Shown here in pieces: positions 55,966 to 64,000 of a stretch of 64,000 nt of DNA. Location: assembly GCF_019320115.1 (NCBI RefSeq), contig NC_089585.1, forward strand, positions 140,787,426 to 140,851,425, read 5' to 3'. The position numbers and the translations under genes were made by a program. The first letter of the stretch is position 1. Every line of letters begins with the position of its first letter. The notes beneath the pieces were generated by a model that was given only the letters and a program-made list of their open reading frames with translations, did not search any database and was not told the origin of the DNA. Source of the stretch: Miscanthus floridulus. Lineage: Eukaryota; Streptophyta; Magnoliopsida; Poales; Poaceae.

Positions 55966-57090
55966 TTTCCTGATTTCCCACTTGTTCCATAAATTTCTAT
56001 AGCTTATAATTCTAGGTTGACAGTACGTACTCTGAAGGTTGGCGTTCAACTGCGCTACCTAAAGAGGGAGAGATATTTCCATTATCTTCAACTAAGGATT
56101 GCCATTTTGTATGATGTTGTTCTGTTCTGTGACTCTGTCAAGTCACCGGCAGCCTCCCTAAAAGATTGTTTGCTCCTGTTTAGTGATTCTCCAGAATGTG
56201 GTTGTTTCCTGATTTTTTAAACAAAAAATGATGCAGGCAATGAAGGAAGACAATGCTGAATTTTGACTAAAGATGAATTTTGAATTTCTTGGAACTATCT
56301 GGTGTGTGTATGAAGCTGTTGTAAACCTGTTACTCATATTCTGTGGAAGCCGTGAGGTGATAATTCAGCTCGATTCTGATAAAGCTGTTGTAAACATGTT
56401 ACTCTCTCTTCTTCACCTTGAGAAATCCAAATATTGCATGCTTTTGTTAGCAGAACTCAACCTGATTGCAGAATACTCATATTCATCAGATGAACTGAAG
56501 TGCGAATAAACTATTCATCTGGTGAACTGAAGTGAGAAATAACGACGTTGAAGAAATGCTGAGATTGCAGTTCAGTTCCAAATCTGAAATCTATGTTCTG
56601 CCTTTTAGTTTTTTGATTTATTTGATTATGTGTTTATTGATGAAGTCAGACGTCGTCGAGTTCAAAAATTTGCTAAGGACACCGTGTCGCGTCTCATAGA
56701 TTTAGAGAACTAAATAATATTGAAATTATTTACACGCTTGTGACATGCACTTTGAATAGATGATGGACATGAATTTAGTTTAATATAATAGTCATTTTGT
56801 GCATTTTCATTGGTCAAACATGTTCAAAATATGTGGATTGAGTAATGTTTGTCTGACATATTTGATTGCTTCATTTAGTTTGTAATATCGGAGACTTCTT
56901 GCCGATATAAAACATTATTTTAGCCGTATCACGGAAAAGTCTATATAGTAGAGTTTGTGAGTCTACGGTGCCGTACTCTTAGTGATTGTTAATTTCACAA
57001 ACTTTGCTTTTTGGATTAAATGTCGGTTTAATGACTTATAATATTATTATTTTATCGTGCGATCCGTATATTTTTAATACAAAAATTTAG
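55966..57090. other. Right part of the mosaic with an unidentified exon-like piece
   Basis: At 56016-56110 one frame reads VDSTYSEGWRSTALPKEGEI followed by FPLSSTKDCHF, plausibly coding but not recognised. GCTGTTGTAAACxTGTTACTC is repeated at 56312 and 56382 (70-bp period). The rest is AT-rich. Confidence 0.4.
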
Positions 57091-57124
57091 TTTCCGTAGC
57101 AACGCACTGACACGCTACGTAGTA
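57091..57124 (+). other. Helitron-like 3' terminus
   Basis: TTTCCGTAGCAACGCACTGA followed by CACGCTACGTAGT resembles grass Helitron 3' ends (CCGTRGCAACGCACGGGC...CTAGT). The short palindrome GTAGC...GCTAC and the final TAGT fit, but the canonical CTAG(T) is altered. If correct, it closes the plus-strand gene-fragment mosaic. Confidence 0.5.
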
Positions 57125-58366
57125 ACTTTAGAAATCCATAGTTCGTAGGTTGTTTTCGGGTGAATGAGCATAATGTTAGCTTGTCGTATGGCATGAGACA
57201 TGATTAAGAAAACATGTGACTAAAAGCTGTGACAGAATAAAACCATTCACGATTTATAACATAATTAGGAATAACTGGATGGTATCTATATATATTGAAC
57301 ATGGTCGCTAGACAAAAGAGCAAAAACGAAAAGTTTGCAAGGGACACCAGTCAACACCAATATATAAACTCTACAAACTCTGCAAGCACCAGTACATTAT
57401 ATCTGTATTTATCGAGTCCAGGACTATAGGAATAACAAAATATTGATTACAATGTAGTAAAAATATCGGAGACCAGGATTATAGGAGTAACAAAATCTTG
57501 ATTACAATGTGGTAAAAATATCGGATTGGGGATGCAGTGAAAATTCCTATAAGACCAGATCTATTATTCATCAGCAAAATATTGTGTCAACATTTTTAGG
57601 CTCCCATCTGACATAGAATATTATCGCCTCGGATTGGTCTGCATAAATATGATCCATTATTTAGAAAATAGAAAATAGTATCATTTAAGAACGATTTCAT
57701 AATAGAGGCTATGACAATTGTGGAGTCCCTACACCATGCACATTGAGTAGCTTCTCTCTAAAGTTAGGCTTAAAAATTATTCACTAATTAAAAAGATAAA
57801 AGAACAGGGGTACAATAGCAAACTTATCTCATCTTGGTATATTAAATTACATCTAAAACAATTCAAAAATGGTTTTTTTTGCAGCTAGTCAATATTTATG
57901 CCTATATCATGATCATGCACAGACCAAGTTGGAAGCATAGTTACATAAGATCAAATAAATTTTCTTTTATATGAGACTACTTTTTCTTCAAGAAAATATA
58001 TAAGATGATGCGACCAAAAGAAATGATCGGTAGAGAGCCTTCTACGTTCATCAATAGTTAGATCAATGAGGAACTCCGTGTAGTAACTAATTCTAATTCC
58101 AATGTGGTTCACACTCTCACTCTTAAAACTAAACAAACTTCATTGGATACGACACCATCCATGTTGCATAGTATCATAATAATGTGTTACGAAAATAATT
58201 AAAAATGGAATTGTTCACAACATCAGATAAATAGAGGGCAGGTAATCTACCACAAGAAGACCCGACGATAGAGTATCGGAAGCAATACCAGGGCTTGTCA
58301 GCGATGCTGTCAATTAATGGCATTTTAGAGATACCCCTTGGGCTGTTACCAGTAAAAAGGTCGGCT
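57125..58366. other. Intergenic DNA with a 55-bp tandem duplication
   Basis: CCAGGACTATAGGAATAACA at 57418 recurs as CCAGGATTATAGGAGTAACA at 57473 with the following sequence, a 55-bp period (57412-57522). Minus frames near 57951-58136 look weakly coding, but I recognise no family. Confidence 0.5.
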
Positions 58367-59859
58367 CACTACTACAAAATTCAATTTGCGCAGCGTCGTC
58401 CTGAAGGTCTCCGTGGCGGGCTCCTATTTTTGTCCGTCACAGTAAATCCCACGATCTACCGCGGTGGACACTTTTTATTTTCCGCAGCGGGCATTTTTGC
58501 CCACCACAGTAAAACGATTTACCGTGGCGGGCATATTAAGATGCCCGCCACAGAAAATACCCTATTAACTGTGGCGGCCGTCTTAAGGTACCCGCCACGG
58601 TAAATCGATTTTCCGTGGCAGACACATTATAAGGCCCGCCACGGAAAAGGCCACGGCCCAATAGGCACACCAGCGAGGCCCGTATCAAATTCTGATTTAT
58701 CGGGCTTATATATACGAGGTTTTAGGGTTTTCACTCCACCTCTCTCTCTCTTCACCACTCCTCCCTCAACCGGCAGCCACTCTCTCCCTCTCCTCCGATC
58801 CTCTCCTCCCTCAACCGGCGGTTGCCACCACTCCTCTCGGTCCTCTCGCACGAGGCACGACGTCCCTCTTCCTCCCGTCCTCTCCTCCTCGTCCTCCCTC
58901 AACCGGCGGCCCTCCTCCTCCCTCTCCTCCTCCCTCAACAGGCGGTGGATGGTAGCTCGAGGCACGCGGTGGCGTGGCGTCGTGGCTGCGGATCCAGGCG
59001 AGGGCGCCGGTGTTGACGGACGCGGATCTAGGCGTGGATCGAGGGCGCCGGCCGTAGATCCAGGCATGGACGGCCGTGGGTCCGGCGGTGGCGCGGCCGG
59101 GGAGGCTGGATCTGCCGTGAGCCCCTGCTTCCCCTTCTCCACCAGGTAGATCCAGGCGACGGCGGCCCTAGTGGAGGCCCCGGTGGTGGATCTGGCGGTG
59201 GCGCGACAGGGGAGGCCAGATCCGCCGCGAGCCCCTCCTTCCCCTTCTCCGCTAGGCAGATCCAGGCGACGGCGGCCCTGCCGGAGGTCTCGGCGGCAGA
59301 TCCGGCGGTGGTGCGGTCGGGGAGGCCGGATCCACCGCAAGCTCCTCCTTCCCCTTCTCCACCGGGCAGATCCAGGTGCCGGCAGGTAGATCCAGGCGAG
59401 GGCGGCCCCGGTGGAGGCCTCGACGGCGGATCCGGCGGTGGCGTGGCCTGGGAGGCCTGATCTGCCGCGAGCGCCTCCTTCCTCTTCTACATCGGGCAGA
59501 TCCAGGCGGGGGCGGTCCGGGCGGAGGCGCCGATGGCGGATCTGACGGTGGCGTGACCGGGCTGGAGCTGCGGCGGATCTAGGTGACGGCGGCGGATCGA
59601 TGTCGACGGCGAGATCTAGGTCTAGTGCGGCCCAGATCCAAGCCCGTGTGGGCTTTTCTTCTTTTTTTGGTTTTTCCAAATGATTTACCGTGGCGGGCTT
59701 CCTTAGGTGCCCGCCGCGGTAAATCGATTAACCGCGGCGGGCAAAGCAGCCCGTCGCAGGAAGGCCACGATTTACCGTGACTTCCCGGCAGCGGCGGACC
59801 GGTTTGCCCGCCGCGGGAAACCAAAAATGGCCGCCGCGGATAAACATTTTGTAGTAGTA
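58367..59859. mobile_element. Non-autonomous CACTA transposon (1.49 kb)
   Basis: The left end CACTACTACAAAATTCAATT and the right end, read on the minus strand, TACTACTACAAAATGTTTAT are inverted repeats differing at the first base. GCT flanks both sides (58364-58366 and 59860-59862), the 3-bp target duplication of CACTA elements. Subterminal GTGGCGGGC and CCCGCCACGG motifs recur in both orientations at 58410-58650 and 59690-59840. The GC-rich centre is built of tandem units of about 115 bp. No transposase is present. Confidence 0.92.
59060..59580. repeat. Tandem repeats of about 115 bp inside the CACTA element
   Basis: Units contain GATCCAGGCGACGGCGGCCC, then GGCGGTGGCGCG, GGGGAGGC and CTCCTTCCCCTTCT. 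About four to five diverged copies are present. They create a long minus frame (58627-59679) with repetitive Arg/Pro/Asp protein, which is most likely not a gene. Confidence 0.8.
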
Positions 59860-59865
59860 GCTGGG

Positions 59866-60195
59866 ACGAACCTATATATTGGAATGAGAAAAATGATATC
59901 AACGTGGTAAGGAAGCGCTAACTCACCTATTGAACAGCACTACCATGCACACATATTTGTCCCTTGCTGAGAAAAGGAAGAAGTGGGAAACCAAAGATAA
60001 ATCCTCGATTCATATTAGGGTACAATCGACACAAATCCAGCATAAGCATTTGAACAACCTATATATATACTGAAATGACAAAAATGGTATTAATATGGTG
60101 CGGAAGCACTAACTCAGTTATCCAACGGAACTACCATGCAGTCATGGTTGCCCCTTGGTAAGAAAAGCAAGAGGAAATAGTGGAAAACCGAAGAT
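59866..60195. repeat. Imperfect duplication with 187-bp period
   Basis: CCTATATATTGGAATGAGAA at 59871 and CCTATATATATACTGAAATG at 60058 begin two diverged copies. Both contain GGAAGCRCTAACTCA, ACTACCATGCA and AAGAAAAG blocks. The CACTA element lies directly left of the first copy. Confidence 0.75.
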
Positions 60196-60870
60196 GCTGT
60201 ACAGTTTTTCATATGGAGTTGTACTTAAAATTTATCATGCATACAACATGCATCTCTCATGGTTTTATAAGACCTAACATAGATTTAATTAATAGGACCA
60301 ATTTGAAGTTACCAATAATAACTGTCTTCCTGTTTTTTTTCTAGCTTCCAAATCAGTGATTATAGGGTGCTAAGAATTTTAAATGGTGGATTGAAAATGC
60401 ATTCGTTGGAACTAACTGATTCAGGTCAACGGAACCAACACATGCTTGCTCAAGAAAATGAGTACATTATTATGGCAGCCACATGAATAGAAGCTATCTT
60501 TCGAAAATAGCAGCCACACAAGGAGGTAGATGATACATGGCCTTCTTAATATTGCAATGAGGATCCATGAGGAGCCGATAGTAAAAACGAATCAAACAGG
60601 AAGAGGAATACGTTTGAAAGAGTACTTCTTATAGAGTTATTTTAGACATGTTTCATCTAAAACCAGTGTACTGCTCTCACTGGTGCAGATGAATTTTACA
60701 TTATACGTTAATACAATAGCCTAACATGTAGAAGAAATTACCTGTGCTTCGGATTGGCAGTGCCTAAAAGGATCTTTTTTCCTGAATCAACGACTGGGTA
60801 TCTTATGTACAGGAAAATGTCAACATACCACCATAGATTAGGGCAAACAAAAAACTGATCAGGCATAGTG
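60196..60870. other. Intergenic DNA, nothing recognised
   Basis: AT-rich without open frames of note. Ends at the 3' LTR of element D. Confidence 0.5.
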
Positions 60871-61381
60871 TGTTAGGTTTTCATTTTAGTCATATTCATC
60901 AGATCGGGATACATAGTAGTAGTATAGGAATAGAATAGATGTTCGGGATTTACATGAGAGGCAGAGAGAAGGGGAGTGAGATGTAGCAAACCCTCGAAAG
61001 CCGTAGTGGTCGAAGCTCCGGCTGGGGTCTCGTTGACGGACGCCATCTGTGTGCCGGCAGCGATGTTCAGTGGAGAGGGAGGAGTCGGCGCTGTGGCGTC
61101 CTCGACGGCGGCGTGCGCGTCGGGGTGGCGTTGCCGGCGTCGGTGGTGCTTCCCGTCGCTGGCAGCGCCCCTTCTCAAGATCGGGTCTACGGATAGGATG
61201 TCGGTGGGGTGACTGGCGGCGCGGTCAACCTCATACTACGAGCCTCGGCCCCCACCTTTCCTTTATAGCGCTGTGCGACGGGGGCCCACCAACCATGTAG
61301 GGTTGGGCGCCCCCGATCAGGGCGCGAGAACAAGGCCCAAATAGGCCGTTGGGCCTAACTGGTGGGAGATCAATCCTAACA
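60871..61381 (-). repeat. 3' LTR of element D (511 bp)
   Basis: On the minus strand it starts TGTTAGGATTGATCTCC and ends GAAAACCTAACA, giving the terminal pair TGTTAG/CTAACA. A minus-strand TATAAAG is at about 61261-61267, well placed for an LTR promoter. The GC-rich part (61010-61220) gives meaningless overlapping frames. Confidence 0.9.
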
Positions 61382-61595
61382 TTCTCCCCCTTGATCTCTC
61401 ATCTATTCTTCGTTCTTTAATTTCATACTCAAAACTTTCAATTCATATTTTTCTTGCTTCCATCCTATTTCATCACAGATTAGTGCATAGAACTATCCCA
61501 TCGTCACAGCAATTAGTGCTGTTAGACTAACAGCCACAATACAATTCTCCGTTTTGAAATGTAAACTTTCTTTGGGCCTTTCGTATGTTCGGGTA

Positions 61596-64000
61596 TCATA
61601 GGCTTTCCCTTAAACCCATGCCGGCTACGTGTTCTCTGAACATGTTGGGTGGTAAGCCCTTTGTGAGCGGATCCGCAAGCATTTTCTCTGTACATATATG
61701 CTCAAGATTTATTATATGATCCTGAACTTTATCTTTCACAACATAGTACTTTATATCAATGTGTTTGGCAACATCACTTGACCTATTGTTGTGAGCATAC
61801 TGTACTGCTGGATTGTTATCACAATACAATCTCAGTGGTTCATTTACATTATCAATCACTTTCAATCCGGATATGAATTTCTTCAGCCAATTCACCTGCC
61901 CCGTTGCCTCATAGCATGCTACAAACTCGGCATACATTGTCGAGGATGTAGTTATGGTTTGTTTGGAGCTTTTCCATGATATAGCCCCTCCTGCGAGAGT
62001 AAATACATATCCTGACGTGGATTTTCTTTCGTCTCCCGCATAATCAGAATCTGAATACCCCTCTATCTGCAGTGAATCAGATCTTCTATACGTAAGCATG
62101 AGGCCTTTCGTACCCTGCAAATAACGCAGGACTTTCTTCACTAATTTCCAATGTTCAATTCCTGGATTCTTTTGATATCTGCCAAGTAACCCAGTAACAA
62201 AAGCTAAGTCAGGGCGTGTACACACTTGAGCATATTGTAAACTTCCAACAGCTGAAGCATATGGTACCGCTTTCATTCGGTCAATTTCATATTGGTTCTT
62301 GGAACACTGATGTTCCCCAAATCTATCGCCCTTGACTATAGGAGCAGGTGAAGGACTGCACGCATGCATACTAAATTTCTTCAGGACCTTTTCTATGTAT
62401 GCCTTTTGCGATAATCCTAGAATCTCTTTTCTCCTGTCTCGGTGAATCTCTATTCCCAAAACGAACGAGGCCTCACCGAGATCTTTCATATCAAAGTTTG
62501 AGGACAAGAATTTCTTCGTTTCCATTAGTAGATTGATATCACTACTAGCAAGCAAGATATCATCCACATACAAAATTAGGAATATGTACTTTCCATTCTT
62601 GAACTTTGCATAAATGCAATTGTCCTCAACATTTTCTTCAAACCCAAAACCTTTTATCGTTCTATCAAACTTCAAATACCACTGTCTTGAAGCTTGCTTC
62701 AATCCGTAGATTGATTTCTTCAGGCGGCATCCCATATTTTCCTTTCCTTTTACGACAAAACCTTTCGGTTGTGCCATATAAATATTTTCTTTCAAATCCC
62801 CATTTAGGAAAGCCGTCTTTACATCCATTTGATGTAACTCCAAATCATAGTGGGCTACAAGTGCCATTATAATTCTGAAGGAATCTTTACATGAGACGGG
62901 AGAAAATGTCTTATTGTAATCAATCCCTTCTCTTTGCGTGAAGCCTTTCGCCATAAGTCGCGCTTTAAATCTTTCTATATTCCCTTGGGAGTCATATTTC
63001 GCTTTGTAGACCCATTTACAGCCTACTGTTTTGGCTCCTTTAGGAATATTTTCTAAGTCCCAAACTTTATTGGTACTCATTGATTTCAATTCATCTTCCA
63101 TGGCCTTAAGCCACTTTGATGAGTGGTCGCTTCTCATGGCTTCTTCAAATGAGGTGGGATCATCCCCCATCTGACATTCTTCTGTTTCATAAACTTCATA
63201 GTCATCAGTAATAGCTGATCTTCTTATTCTTTGAGACCTTCTAGGTGCCTCCGGCACTTGTTCCACATTGGGCTGTTGTTGTTCTTCCTCATGTGCAACA
63301 TTTGGTTCTATAGGTTCCTCAAGGATAGGTTCCTCAAGGACATGTTCCTCATGTTCATTCATTGTCGCCACAGGAGAACTTACAACAGGTGTTGGCACTA
63401 CAGTGTCCTGCACTGTCGGTGCAACAGCAGCAGGTAGCGTGAAGAATGGTTCTTCAACTATCGGAGTGGGTACATGTACCCGCTTCTCCTGTAGGCTGAT
63501 TTCTCGTGCTACCATGCTCCCCCTGATCATGTTATCCTCCAAGAACACAGCGTGTCTTGTTTCTATAATCTTCGTATGTCTGTCAGGACAATAGAAGCGA
63601 TATCCTTTTGATCTTTCTGGATAGCCAATAAAATGGCAGCTGACTGTCTTGGAGTCTAACTTTTCTATGTTTGGGTTAAACACTTTTGCCTCAGCTGGAC
63701 AGCCCCACACACGCAAATGGTTAAGTGAGGGTTCCCTTCCTGTCCATAATTCATACGGTGTTTTAGGCACCGATTTACTTGGTACTCGATTAAGTATGTG
63801 AATGGCGGTTTTCAGTGCCTCCATCCATAAACTAATCGGTAATGTAGAGTAACTCATCATGTTTCTTACCATATCCATTAAGGTACGGTTATGTCTTTCA
63901 GCCACTTCATTCTGCTAAGGCTCCCCCGATGTGGAGTATTGAGCAACTATGCCATTTTCCTGTAGGAACCTTGCAAATGGTCCAGGAATTTGGCCATATG
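61596..64000 (-). pseudogene. Copia polyprotein of element D (integrase end, RT, RNase H)
   Basis: A single open frame of 769 codons runs from 63905 to the stop at 61596. The same frame continues upstream to the window edge except for a TAG at 63914-63916, where PQQNG is expected (GEP, stop, QNEVAER). It includes the integrase end ([18 protein letters not shown]), the reverse transcriptase entry ([20 protein letters not shown]), [15 protein letters not shown], the catalytic YVDD at about residue 446 (62559-62570), and RNase H with [20 protein letters not shown] and [10 protein letters not shown], so all three acidic positions are kept. The C-terminus is [15 protein letters not shown]. One nonsense codon in the visible part makes the copy defective unless read through. 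Gag and protease are outside the window. Confidence 0.93.

Larger units (their letters stand above)
60871..64000 (-). mobile_element. Element D: Ty1/copia retrotransposon, minus strand, cut by window edge
   Basis: The 3' LTR (60871-61381) and a long pol frame are present; the 5' part lies beyond 64000. AAGGGGGAGAA directly before the LTR (minus strand, about 61382-61393) is the polypurine tract. The bases after the LTR are TAGTG on the plus strand (60866-60870), a candidate target site to compare with the unseen end. With one early stop in 2.4 kb of pol, it is younger than elements A, B and C. Confidence 0.93.

Noticed and set aside
58627..59679. 350-codon minus frame in the CACTA element
   Set aside because: Made of tandem repeats with Arg/Pro/Asp-rich monotony, inside a non-autonomous transposon.

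Overview
This window reads as nuclear DNA from a grass, most likely Andropogoneae (the sorghum, sugarcane, Miscanthus and maize group). The clues are very GC-rich intronless coding sequence beside AT-rich intergenic DNA, Stowaway- and Tourist-like MITEs, CACTA elements with grass-type subterminal repeats, SIRE-type copia LTRs containing GACCGGACGC-like motifs, and nested gypsy LTR elements. No bacterial, organellar, tRNA or rRNA feature was seen. Most of the window is transposable elements.

Only three host genes look intact, all on the minus strand. Two are very small membrane proteins with the two-helix, proline-linked core of the ARGOS / ORGAN SIZE RELATED (OSR) family: 57 aa at 5272-5445 and 77 aa at 28995-29228. 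The third is an intronless Armadillo-repeat protein of 332 aa at 46427-47425. The two OSR genes are 24 kb apart today, but about 18 kb of that gap is one nested retrotransposon block, so they look like an old tandem pair pushed apart.

Layout: 1-3606, 3' end of a SIRE-type copia element with its 3' LTR. 3607-9783, intergenic DNA with OSR gene 1 and several MITEs. 9784-27789, an 18-kb Tat-like gypsy element (element A) with both LTRs, PBS, PPT and an exact TCACC target-site duplication; it has lost its pol and holds a Tekay-like LTR piece (element T) and a second Tat-like element in the opposite orientation (element B). A and B each carry a decayed PF04195-type ('putative gypsy type transposon') ORF antisense to the element. 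27790-29400, CACTA remnant and OSR gene 2. 32326-38373, a dead copia element (element C) with TSD GCTAC. 40106-44246, a large Tekay-like LTR (element S). 44252-45400, gene fragments including an RRM exon pair. 46108-46350, a MITE; 46427-47425, the ARM gene.

48.8-57.1 kb is a mosaic of fragments from at least four unrelated host genes: an AINTEGUMENTA/PLETHORA-type AP2 exon, a quinone-oxidoreductase-like exon, two leucine aminopeptidase exons and three chloroplast glutamyl endopeptidase exons. All are on the plus strand with exon/intron borders mostly preserved, and a Helitron-like 3' end follows at about 57.12 kb. A SIRE-type solo LTR (53280-54744) sits in the aminopeptidase intron. The right end has a CACTA element with TSD GCT (58367-59859) and a fairly intact minus-strand copia element (60871 to the window edge). 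No wholly new biological system could be supported. The best leads are the two unusually small OSR genes, the gene-fragment mosaic and the antisense ORFs of the Tat-like elements.
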